60,046 bases of DNA from Yoonia sp. (GTDB lineage Bacteria; Pseudomonadota; Alphaproteobacteria; Rhodobacterales; Rhodobacteraceae), in contig JAGSGF010000015.1 of the NCBI GenBank assembly GCA_023955335.1, positions 1 to 60,046 of the forward strand, in the 5' to 3' direction. This document shows, in pieces, positions 44,958 to 53,394 of the stretch. The notes under the pieces are model-generated. The model did not search any database. It worked only from the letters and a program-made list of their open reading frames with translations, and was not told where the DNA came from. The position numbers were made by a program, and so were the translations under genes. Numbering within the stretch: position 1 is the stretch's first letter; every line of letters begins with the position of its first letter.

Positions 44958-47900
44958 TCAAGCCGCTGTCACGCGGTTGAGAGCGTCGAGCACAAGTTCG
45001 TTGGGTAAAGTCATCAATTGGGCGTTTTTTGTCCAAAGGATCGCGACGTTGATTGTGTGATCGGGAAATATGGCGGCAAGACTTGCGTGATAGGCCCCCA
45101 TCTGACGCAACAATCCTTCGGGTGTTTGGTCGGCCGTGGTAGGCACATTATGGTTTGATTTGTAATCCACAGCGAGAACATGGGTGTCGGTGACCAGCAA
45201 ACGGTCGATTGTGCCGTGGAATCGATACGGCCCGACTTGCGCGGTGAAATCAACTTCGGCCAATGCATCCGACGTCCAAAGATGGCTCAGATGTGCGGCG
45301 GTCAAAATACCGTCCACCACGTCAGGCACATCGGCAGCGATGGAACCTGCATCCAATCCGGCGAGCAATGCAGCGGCGATTTTGGGGCGATCCGCAATGG
45401 ACCTATTGGGGAGGTGTTCAAGCAATAAGTGGATGGCGGTGCCGCGCATCTTGGCATCGTCTTCATCAAGCTCGCCTGAATCTTCAGATAGGACCTTGGG
45501 GCCACCAAGATCAGATGGCGAAAGGGTGCGTGACGCAGCCAGTTCAGGCAGTGGGTCAAGCTGGACAGGCGTCGCGATTGAAACGGTTTCGGCGGCTTTC
45601 GTTTCCAGATCACCGGACTGCCAGCGTTCATGGGTCAATCGCTGTACGGATATGTCACCAGATTGATCTTTCGCCGCACCGCTGTGGGTCATGGCGTCGG
45701 CGACCATGTTGTACCAACTGTCTTCAACCACATCACCAACATCGCCTGCCGCAGCGACGATCAACCACTTTTCAGCGCGCGTCATGGCGACATAAAGTAG
45801 TCGCTTATTTTCCTCTGACTGGGCGTCCGCGATTTTTGTGCTCAGGGCGGCGACGTTTTCGGCAGACGAATCTGACGCCGTTTTCCAAATCACATGGTCG
45901 CCGGTTGGCAAAAGGTCATCGCGCACGGAGTTCTTTTTCTTGGCGCTATCGGGCAGGAACACAATGGGGGCCTCTAGCCCCTTGGCGCCATGTACGGTCA
46001 TCACGCGAATGCGGTCGCTTTGGCTATCCATCTGGCGTTTGACTTCAAGGTCATCAGTTTCCATCGCAGCCAGAAAGCCCGTCAGGCTCGGCACACCAAG
46101 AGATTCGTAGTTCAATGCTTGAGAGAGCAGCGCATCAATCCCATCTTCTGCCTCGTTCCCAAGACGCGCGAGCAATTTGCGCCGCCCATCATGGCGGGTC
46201 AGAATGCGCTCGATCAAATCGTAGGGACGCATGAAATCTGCTTTGCCGCGCAAGTCATCCAAGATTGCTTTGCTTGGCGTGCCGTCTTGCGTTTCGCGGA
46301 TCGCCGTCCAAAGAAAACCCTTTTCAGGGCGGTGATGCGCCAACGTGAACAGGTCCTGTTCAGACCAGCCAAACAGTGGGGATCGCAAGGCAGCGGCCAA
46401 GGACAAATCATCCTCTGGCAGGGCCACAAATGCTAACAACGCCGCAAGGTCTCGCACGGCCAGCTCGGCACCAACGCGCAAACGGTCAGCCCCCGCGATT
46501 TGCAAATCTGCGGCCTTACAAGCGCGGATAATTTCATCGAACAGACCAGTTTTGCGCCCACGCACAAGAATCAAAACATCGCCTTCGGTGATCGGACGGT
46601 GGTTGTATGTGCCAGACCGACCAATCTCGACGGGCAGCGTTTCATGATCGACCATGTGCCGAATATGGGCCGCAACCTTGGCCGCAAGCACGACCTTTTC
46701 GTCTGTCGCACTGCGCATATCGACCGGTTCAAACCATTTGCGGTCATCGTCGTCTTTGACTTTTTCTTCGACAGGCCACAGATCAACACGGCCAGGCATG
46801 TCTTCTTTAAATGCAAGATGCCCCGCGCCTGTTTCCATGCCAAAGGACTGCGGCCCGCTGAATGTCTGATCAACGACGCGCAAAATGGCGAAGGATGACC
46901 GGAATGAATAATCCAGCGATCGGTTCATCAGCTGGCGGCCCACGTTTGACAGGGCGTTATCAAAGTGGTGGCGCATCTCATCGAACGCCTCTGGGGCTGC
47001 ACCTTGGAATGAATAGATAGATTGCTTGCGGTCGCCCACGACAAAAATCGTGCGATCTGCATCCTTTTTCGCACCGTCGCCTGCTGTGAATTCCTGGGTC
47101 AACTGCCGAACCACGGCCCATTGGGTTGGGCTGGTGTCTTGGGCTTCGTCGACCAACAAATGGTCGATCCCGCCATCAAGCCGGAACAGCACCCATTGAG
47201 CCACATCGCGGTCGGTCAAAAGCTGCTTGGTTTTACCGATCAAATCGTCAAAATCAAGCATCCCCTTCGCGAGTTTCGCTGCCTCATAGGCGGGCAAGAA
47301 TACTTGAGCAAAGACATAAAGCGCGCGGGTTTTGTCGGCGGCGTCCAGCGCCCATTCGTGGTTTTTAACAATCGCAACACGGTCCATCCACCCATGTAGA
47401 TCGTCGATAAATGGCTCCGCAGCTTCGACCGCTTTCTTATGATTGCTCTGCGGGAAATTGACAGATTTGGACTGCGCGCTGTTTGCATACAAGAACATCT
47501 TGCCGACAGTTTTATAGGCGGCCCAGTCGGGTGTTTTGATGTTCAGCGCCTGCAACGCCTTGGCGAAATCCACATAGGTCTTTGATTGCCCGCTAAAGCA
47601 TTGTGCGATCTCTTCGATCAGACCGGATTCGGACCCGTCAATTGCCAATGACGGCAAGTCAGCGCGTTTCAAATTCGCCGGCAACCCAAGGGCGGCTCGC
47701 AGGGAATCGTCAGTTAGCGGCGCTAAGAATTGCGCACGTTTGCGTGCAATTTCAGCCGTCAGATCGGTGAGGTCCGCGCCCGTGAAATGGCGAAGCAGGT
47801 CTGCAACGACATGACCGTCCGGCCCTTCGACCATCCTGTCCACGACATCGGCGCGCAGCTCGCGCGCGGTCGTGTCTTCGATTTCTTTGAACTGTGGGCT

Positions 47901-48320
47901 GATCTCGACCTCAAGGGGGAACCGTCGCAAGACACCCGAACAGAAAGAGTGAATCGTTTGGATTTTCAAGCCACCGGGGGTCTCAATCGCGCGGGCAAAA
48001 AGCTGTCGCGCATTGCGCAGGCGGGCGGCGTCAATCGTGCCGCTGACGCCAAGATCGGTTAGGTCATCCTGCAACATCCCGTCGGGCATCATCGCCCATT
48101 TTCCCAAGCGTTCGAAGAGACGGTTCTGCATCTCGGCGGCAGCGGCCTTGGTATAGGTCAGGCACAGAATATTCTGCGGTTCGACGTCTTCAAACAACAA
48201 CCGTGCCACACGGTCGGTCAGGACACGGGTTTTGCCAGACCCGGCATTGGCTGATAGCCAAGTCGATGCATAGGGGTCGGCGGCGTCAACCTGGGCTTGG
48301 GTCGCATCATCGCGGATCAT
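44958..48320 (-). CDS. addA: AddA helicase-nuclease subunit
   Basis: Double-strand-break processing helicase of the AddAB complex, functional counterpart of RecBCD. The 1120-residue protein has Walker A NAGSGKTRVL near 25, LVDEAQDTSPTQW (motif II), FVVGDRKQSIYSFQGA (III), MTVHGAKGLEAP (V), VAMTRAEKWL (VI), and the C-terminal RecB-type nuclease with LAVDYKSNH. The start ATG 48320 overlaps the addB stop as ATGA. Confidence 0.94.
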   Translation of the reverse strand: MIRDDATQAQVDAADPYASTWLSANAGSGKTRVLTDRVARLLFEDVEPQNILCLTYTKAAAAEMQNRLFERLGKWAMMPDGMLQDDLTDLGVSGTIDAARLRNARQLFARAIETPGGLKIQTIHSFCSGVLRRFPLEVEISPQFKEIEDTTARELRADVVDRMVEGPDGHVVADLLRHFTGADLTDLTAEIARKRAQFLAPLTDDSLRAALGLPANLKRADLPSLAIDGSESGLIEEIAQCFSGQSKTYVDFAKALQALNIKTPDWAAYKTVGKMFLYANSAQSKSVNFPQSNHKKAVEAAEPFIDDLHGWMDRVAIVKNHEWALDAADKTRALYVFAQVFLPAYEAAKLAKGMLDFDDLIGKTKQLLTDRDVAQWVLFRLDGGIDHLLVDEAQDTSPTQWAVVRQLTQEFTAGDGAKKDADRTIFVVGDRKQSIYSFQGAAPEAFDEMRHHFDNALSNVGRQLMNRSLDYSFRSSFAILRVVDQTFSGPQSFGMETGAGHLAFKEDMPGRVDLWPVEEKVKDDDDRKWFEPVDMRSATDEKVVLAAKVAAHIRHMVDHETLPVEIGRSGTYNHRPITEGDVLILVRGRKTGLFDEIIRACKAADLQIAGADRLRVGAELAVRDLAALLAFVALPEDDLSLAAALRSPLFGWSEQDLFTLAHHRPEKGFLWTAIRETQDGTPSKAILDDLRGKADFMRPYDLIERILTRHDGRRKLLARLGNEAEDGIDALLSQALNYESLGVPSLTGFLAAMETDDLEVKRQMDSQSDRIRVMTVHGAKGLEAPIVFLPDSAKKKNSVRDDLLPTGDHVIWKTASDSSAENVAALSTKIADAQSEENKRLLYVAMTRAEKWLIVAAAGDVGDVVEDSWYNMVADAMTHSGAAKDQSGDISVQRLTHERWQSGDLETKAAETVSIATPVQLDPLPELAASRTLSPSDLGGPKVLSEDSGELDEDDAKMRGTAIHLLLEHLPNRSIADRPKIAAALLAGLDAGSIAADVPDVVDGILTAAHLSHLWTSDALAEVDFTAQVGPYRFHGTIDRLLVTDTHVLAVDYKSNHNVPTTADQTPEGLLRQMGAYHASLAAIFPDHTINVAILWTKNAQLMTLPNELVLDALNRVTAA

Positions 48321-51262
48321 GTCAAATCCTCCGGTACAGCGTCGTCGCTGGTGTCCCATTCGCCAAAGCGTGACAGGTGGTCATAATTGCTGTGATCCGC
48401 TGTTGAAAACATTGCTATCCGCGCTGAATAGCCGCGCGATTTTTGCTGATATTCCAACAATAGAGCCTGAAATTCGTCCCATACCTGCATCGCGGGATGG
48501 TCTTTCAGCGGGGCAGGCACATCGCGCATACCGGTATTCACGGCCACGAATGATGCACCTTCGACCACCTTTCGGCCCACGTCAGAGAATGCGCCAAGCT
48601 CGATCATCGCCGCTTCAAGCAAAAGTTGTTTGTCGAACGCGATCTGCTGGTTCTTGCTTGGGACTGCGCCGGTTTTATAGTCGTAAACATAAGCAAGACC
48701 GTCGACGGTCAAATCAATTCGGTCCGCCTTGCAGGTCAGATCAATGCCAGTCGATCCAACAGCGATCTTGCCTTTGCGTTCGAGTTCGTGATGTTGGGCG
48801 AGCGCTTGCCGTCCAATTTCACCAACGATAAACCGGTCTGCAACACGGTCCAACCGCGACAGCCATTGCGCACGGATCGTAGGCCACGGGCAGTCACGGG
48901 CGAAAATCTGTTCAGCGATTTCCATCAGTTTTTCGCGCGCATCCGGCGCAGTTGCGTCAACGCCTTGCGACACGAAGTTTTCCAAAATCTCATGTACGAT
49001 CATGCCGCGCAATGCCGCATCCACGCGGGGCGTCAGCGGATCAAGCCGGTTGAGGCGCAAAACCTTTCGCGCATAAATCGAATATGGATCACGGATCAGG
49101 GTTTTGACCTGCGTAACCGAAATTGATGTGGGCCGCGCCGCAACGGGCGGTTGCGGCGATGGGCGATGTGCGCTGGGGACGGGTGCGCCCGGAATGGAAA
49201 GTGCGGCCGATTGCGCAAGCCATACGTCGCCATCTGCCCGCATCCGCGCCAATGCGGCCGGGCCGTCCTGATCGGGCAGCCCGCCCAATAGATTGACCAA
49301 TCGGTTGACCCACCGCGATGATACTGTTTCGGCGTCAGCAGACCGTTTGGCGCGGCTGATCCATACTTCCTTGGCGGCGACTGCTTGTTGATAATCGTGG
49401 GCGGAAAGCCCGATCCTGCGCTCGGGCAACAACAGCACCGCGTCTCGTCGCATGTTGCGGTTTAGCCAAGGATCAGGGCTCGCGGCCTCTGGCCAAATAC
49501 CTTCGTTCATGCCGCCCAAGATCACGAGATCGGCGCCTTGAACGCGGGCTTCGAGCGTACCCCAAATCAGAATATTTGGATGCGCAGCGTCGCGATCCCG
49601 AACCGTTCCACCTGCTAGAACTGCACCAAACAAGTTGGTATATTCGCGCGGTGTCAGTTCTCCACCAGCATCGGCATGAGTGGTCAGGGTGTCGCAAATG
49701 CGGCGGGCCTCGCGACCGGCGGCTTCTTTCCATAGCGCGCCTGCGCCATCGGCACTTGGGCCGGAACACAGTTGTTCAGTTAAGGTTAAGTGTTGATCAA
49801 GGTGATCGGCCAGATCACGTGGGGTGACGTCATCCAGTCCGGTGATCATGCCGCTGACCCACGCCGCCCAAGCTGCGCGGTCGCCATTCTCATTTTCAGA
49901 TTTCGCGGCCCAGTTGGCCAATGCCTCTGGTGACGGAAATGGCGGACCATAGCGCCGCAAGGACAACTCCAATTCACGGGTGAACCGCAGATGCAAACCA
50001 CGATAGTCGCTGTCTGAATGACAAAGCGGATGCTTAAGAAGGGTGAGCAGGCTCTCGCTCGTTACGGGTTGGCCGAATAGATCAGCAGTGTGCCGCAGCA
50101 TTCGGCCCGGAGGCGAAAGAGCAAGCGGAAGGCCCGCGCTGTCGTCTGGCTTGATGTTCCACCGGTCTAACGCGGCAGTGACTTGGCGGGTCAGCATCCG
50201 GTCGGGTGAAATCAGCGCGGCGGTAATCCCGTCCTGGGCGGCGATACGCAGACGCAAGGCGATGGCTTCTGCCTCTGCGCGCGGTGACGCGGCCTCGATC
50301 AAGGTCATGTTTTGCGTGGCGGCCTTTAGGTCGCCCAAGTCTGGACCATCGCGCAACCATTGGTCGGTCACGGGGGCGGGACGCAATGACAGTGACACCA
50401 ATCTGTTGCGATGCGCATGTGGAGCAGCGGCATCTGGCCAAGCGGGAACGTCCGCGGGGGAAACGTTCACTGCAGTCAAAAAGCGGTGGAACCGATATTG
50501 CGGATGGTCTTCGGAAACGCGGGCATCGGTCATGCTGTCCCAAACGTCAGCGGGCATATCAAAGTCGAAACCGGGGAGGACGACCGCCCCTTGCGGCAAC
50601 TTGGCGACGGCCTGCATCAGCACAGATGTCGCCCCACGAGATCCAGTGGACCCAGCCACAATGATTGGATGTTGGGGTGGTTTTGTTGCCCATTCTTCCG
50701 CAAAGCCAGCCACAACGCGGCGCAATCGCAGGTCTTTGTCTGGCGCGGCGTTTTCGTCAAAATAAGGTGTTACGATCCGTAAGAATTTCAGCGCACGGTC
50801 CCAATGGCCGGACTCGTCGGTAACATCAAGGGTTTGAAACACATCGGGGCTAACGCCTTCGCCGTGCATTTCCTCCATCAATGTCGCTAAGCTATCGGAT
50901 AAATCGTAAAGCGCGGATCGCGGCGCGAGTTTAGCGTCTTGGGTCAACAATGCTGCGACCAGTTGCGACAGTTCCAAGCGGCGGCGCAGCGGCGACACCG
51001 ATGGCAGGCCCGCGTCGATGGCCGGATCGTTGGCAAGATCGGTTATCAGACGCACCCGTGGCAAAAGCCGCGCTGGGCCTGCGTCGAAAACGGACCTGAT
51101 CCGGCGTTGTGTCCGGCTTGTGTTGACGAAAATCTCGACCCTCGCCCAGTCGGTTGGGGCTAATTCGGCCCCTTGTTTTTGCAGACCCGCCACCAATGCG
51201 GTTGCGAAATCTGCGCCGGGCGGCATGCCAAAGATGCGAGGGGTTTTGCTGGTGTCAAACAT
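48317..51262 (-). CDS. addB: AddB nuclease subunit
   Basis: Second subunit of AddAB. The 981-residue protein belongs to the alphaproteobacterial AddB type: N-terminal inactive helicase-like part starting IFGMPPGADFA and a C-terminal RecB-type nuclease with MIVHEILENF, DLTCKADRID and VYDYKTGAVP. I see no C-terminal four-cysteine iron-sulfur arrangement of the Bacillus type. It overlaps the MurU-like gene by eight bases upstream and addA by four downstream. Confidence 0.9.
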   Translation of the reverse strand: MFDTSKTPRIFGMPPGADFATALVAGLQKQGAELAPTDWARVEIFVNTSRTQRRIRSVFDAGPARLLPRVRLITDLANDPAIDAGLPSVSPLRRRLELSQLVAALLTQDAKLAPRSALYDLSDSLATLMEEMHGEGVSPDVFQTLDVTDESGHWDRALKFLRIVTPYFDENAAPDKDLRLRRVVAGFAEEWATKPPQHPIIVAGSTGSRGATSVLMQAVAKLPQGAVVLPGFDFDMPADVWDSMTDARVSEDHPQYRFHRFLTAVNVSPADVPAWPDAAAPHAHRNRLVSLSLRPAPVTDQWLRDGPDLGDLKAATQNMTLIEAASPRAEAEAIALRLRIAAQDGITAALISPDRMLTRQVTAALDRWNIKPDDSAGLPLALSPPGRMLRHTADLFGQPVTSESLLTLLKHPLCHSDSDYRGLHLRFTRELELSLRRYGPPFPSPEALANWAAKSENENGDRAAWAAWVSGMITGLDDVTPRDLADHLDQHLTLTEQLCSGPSADGAGALWKEAAGREARRICDTLTTHADAGGELTPREYTNLFGAVLAGGTVRDRDAAHPNILIWGTLEARVQGADLVILGGMNEGIWPEAASPDPWLNRNMRRDAVLLLPERRIGLSAHDYQQAVAAKEVWISRAKRSADAETVSSRWVNRLVNLLGGLPDQDGPAALARMRADGDVWLAQSAALSIPGAPVPSAHRPSPQPPVAARPTSISVTQVKTLIRDPYSIYARKVLRLNRLDPLTPRVDAALRGMIVHEILENFVSQGVDATAPDAREKLMEIAEQIFARDCPWPTIRAQWLSRLDRVADRFIVGEIGRQALAQHHELERKGKIAVGSTGIDLTCKADRIDLTVDGLAYVYDYKTGAVPSKNQQIAFDKQLLLEAAMIELGAFSDVGRKVVEGASFVAVNTGMRDVPAPLKDHPAMQVWDEFQALLLEYQQKSRGYSARIAMFSTADHSNYDHLSRFGEWDTSDDAVPEDLT

Positions 51263-51935
51263 GGGAAGCCTCGATCATATTTTCCGCAATTGCGATGCTT
51301 TCGGGCTGGCCGACGTCGCACCATTGTCCACTATATGAAACGCCGTAAAGCCCGCCGCGCTCCGCGATCCTATCCCAGAGGACGTTCATCGAAAATGCGG
51401 TGTCAGTGATATGGGTCAGATCATCTGTGCGGATCATCTGGAGGCCGGAGTAAACATCGCCTGCTCCACGTGTAAGCCGCCCGTCCGCATCGTGGTTAAA
51501 GTCGCCGTCGCCAAGGTGGCCATGCACGTTAGGTTTTGGAATGGTCACCAGCAACGCCTCCATTTCCGGTTTCCACGCCGACAAAAGCATCGCGATTGGA
51601 TTTGGTCCCGCCCAAACGGCATCGGTATTGAGTGTCACCACGGGTGATCCGCCAAGAAGCGGTCCCGCCTTACGCAACCCACCCCCTGTTTCCAAAAGCG
51701 CATCGCTTTCGTCCGAGTATGTCACCTCGCGGCCGCGTAGGTGATCGCGGATCATCTGACCTTTGTAGTGAAGGTTGATGACAACTGGCCCGAGTTTCAG
51801 ACCTTGCATCAACGCGATTGCATGGTCGACAAGCGGCGACCCTGCAACGGGAACAAGCGGTTTGGGCCGATCAGCCGTCAGTACACCCATGCGCGTGCCA
51901 AATCCGGCTGCAAACAAAAGGACCGGTGTCGTCAT
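51255..51935 (-). CDS. murU: MurU-like sugar-1-phosphate nucleotidyltransferase
   Basis: A 226-residue nucleotidyltransferase with the signature LLFAAGFGTRMGVLTADRPKP and the KPLVPVAGSPLVDH segment, plus LETGGGL and NTDAVW for substrate and metal. Together with the AmgK-like kinase upstream it is expected to make UDP-MurNAc from MurNAc-1-phosphate, a peptidoglycan recycling route that bypasses de novo, fosfomycin-sensitive synthesis. That assignment rests on the pairing; mannose-1-phosphate guanylyltransferase is the alternative annotation. Overlaps its neighbours by ATGA and by eight bases. Confidence 0.75.
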   Translation of the reverse strand: MTTPVLLFAAGFGTRMGVLTADRPKPLVPVAGSPLVDHAIALMQGLKLGPVVINLHYKGQMIRDHLRGREVTYSDESDALLETGGGLRKAGPLLGGSPVVTLNTDAVWAGPNPIAMLLSAWKPEMEALLVTIPKPNVHGHLGDGDFNHDADGRLTRGAGDVYSGLQMIRTDDLTHITDTAFSMNVLWDRIAERGGLYGVSYSGQWCDVGQPESIAIAENMIEASHV

Positions 51936-52909
51936 TTGGGGCTTAACCTTTGTTGGTATTGGCTTTGTCGGTATTGGCCTTGTCGATTTTGGGCGTTGGG
52001 TGGCGGCAAGATTGACATGACCATTTTGTTTAGATTGCCAAGCGCCGGATGCGATAAATCTGACATCAAGTAACGCCAGACGCGGGGAATGAGTTGAAGA
52101 TAGTGCGGCTTGCCACCCTGCGACGCGAGTCGCGCAAAGATGCCCAAAATCCGTAAATTCCGCTGCGCACCGACACAGGCCAAATGAGCGCTCATTTCGG
52201 TCATATCACGACCGATGTGGTTGCAGAATTGCAGCATGATCGCTTTGCCAACGGTATCGTCCACGTCGCGCCGCGCGTCGCGGATCAACGACATAAGATC
52301 ATATCCCAGCGGCGCCATGCAGGCGTCTTGGAAATCCAGAAGTCCAACCCGATCCGTGCCAATCTTTATGGGCCGCCAGATGAGGTTTTCCGCATGGTAG
52401 TCACGTAGCGCCAGGTGCAATGACGGATCAACATGTGATTTGAATGCGCTGAGCATTGCATCGCACAGCGGCGGAGCTTTGGTCGGATCATTTGCATAAA
52501 ATTCGGCAGCAAGGCCAATCATGTCAGCAGCTGTTTTGTGGGTCATTCCAGGAACGTCGATGGTGATATTTTTGTCATGTAACTGGCACAACACATCAGT
52601 TGCGGCCTTGTACAGGGCAGGCTCATCGTCTGGGCTTTGCGTTAAATGCTGGGCGAAGTCAGTTTGCCCAAGATCGGAGATAATCATCAAACCTTGGTTT
52701 GGATCGTGAGCGTAAATCTTTGGAGGGCAAAGGCCTGCATCGGTCAATGTCGACGCGATTTGCGCAAATCGTAACGTGTCCCCTGACGGGTCCGTCATAA
52801 GAATGGCGGGCGGTTGATCAAGTCTCGCGTATTGCCGCGCAGACGCATCACCGGCTATCGGTGTCAGGCTCGCCGCTTCCCATGCCGTGCCGCGTAAAAA
52901 TTCATGCAT
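51932..52909 (-). CDS. amgK: AmgK-like anomeric MurNAc/GlcNAc kinase (aminoglycoside phosphotransferase fold)
   Basis: A 325-residue kinase with the fold's catalytic loop seen as LALRDYHAENLIW and metal-binding LLDFQDACMAPLGYDL. It should phosphorylate MurNAc at C1, supplying MurU. ATG 52909 overlaps tsaE by eight bases; the frame runs further up inside tsaE. The last 19 residues are an odd Gln-rich tail (QNRQG QYRQS QYQQR) coded by three 15-base repeats. Confidence 0.78.
   Translation of the reverse strand: MHEFLRGTAWEAASLTPIAGDASARQYARLDQPPAILMTDPSGDTLRFAQIASTLTDAGLCPPKIYAHDPNQGLMIISDLGQTDFAQHLTQSPDDEPALYKAATDVLCQLHDKNITIDVPGMTHKTAADMIGLAAEFYANDPTKAPPLCDAMLSAFKSHVDPSLHLALRDYHAENLIWRPIKIGTDRVGLLDFQDACMAPLGYDLMSLIRDARRDVDDTVGKAIMLQFCNHIGRDMTEMSAHLACVGAQRNLRILGIFARLASQGGKPHYLQLIPRVWRYLMSDLSHPALGNLNKMVMSILPPPNAQNRQGQYRQSQYQQRLSPK
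51949..51993. repeat. three 15-bp tandem repeats in the amgK 3' end
   Basis: Units at 51949-51963, 51964-51978 and 51979-51993; the first two differ at one base, the third at four or five. Read on the minus strand they give three five-residue units rich in Gln, extending the AmgK C-terminus. The length is divisible by three so the frame is kept when copy number changes. Confidence 0.8.
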
Positions 52910-53354
52910 CTGAAAAAGCGGCACTAAGATGGGGTGGCACCTTGGCTGTAAGATGGTGCACATCTTTGCCGACGCTGAATGAAAACCGTGCCGCGCCTTC
53001 GGGTTGGTCCGACCCAAGGCGGTCAGGCCATTCGATAAGGCAGATCGCCGTGTCGAACGCATCGATCAATCCCAGCTCTGCCGCCTCGTCGGGATGGGTC
53101 AGTCGGTAAAGGTCGCAATGCCAGATGTCGCCCGCAGCATCGTCATAGGTTTGCACCAACGTGAATGTTGGCGATGGCACGTCCTCTTGTCGGCCCAAAC
53201 GCGCACGGATCAAGGCGCGTGAAAATGCGGTTTTGCCCGCGCCAATTGGCCCTTCTAACAAAATACAATCGCCAATTTTTAGCAATGGCGCTATGCGGGC
53301 GGCCAGTGCTGCGGTTGCCAATTCATCGCGAAGATAGAGATCGAATGTCATCAT
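52902..53354 (-). CDS. tsaE: tRNA threonylcarbamoyladenosine biosynthesis ATPase TsaE
   Basis: ATPase of the t6A37 tRNA modification complex. The 150-residue product has the P-loop GPIGAGKTAFSRALI (about 36-50), PSPTFTLVQTY and HCDLYRLTHPDEAAELG, all diagnostic. It is the first gene of the amgK-murU-addB-addA-trxA operon. A 7-bp hairpin ends at the base before its ATG and includes the only G-rich (Shine-Dalgarno-like) bases. Confidence 0.92.
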   Translation of the reverse strand: MMTFDLYLRDELATAALAARIAPLLKIGDCILLEGPIGAGKTAFSRALIRARLGRQEDVPSPTFTLVQTYDDAAGDIWHCDLYRLTHPDEAAELGLIDAFDTAICLIEWPDRLGSDQPEGAARFSFSVGKDVHHLTAKVPPHLSAAFSDA

Positions 53355-53377
53355 GCCCCAAGACTATGTTTTGGGGC
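53355..53377 (-). promoter_or_regulatory. hairpin over the tsaE ribosome-binding region
   Basis: On the transcribed strand GCCCCAA, a nine-base loop, then TTGGGGC form a perfect 7-bp stem ending at the base before the tsaE ATG. The 3' arm contains the G-rich bases that could bind 16S rRNA. It also lies 17 bases after the PAS gene stop, so it may act in processing or attenuation. No T-run follows. Confidence 0.55.
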
Positions 53378-53394
53378 GGTACCTGCAAGTCAAA

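Noticed and set aside
45263-46042. 259-codon plus-strand open frame
   Set aside because: Antisense to addA; amino-acid composition is rich in Arg, His and Gln with no motif.
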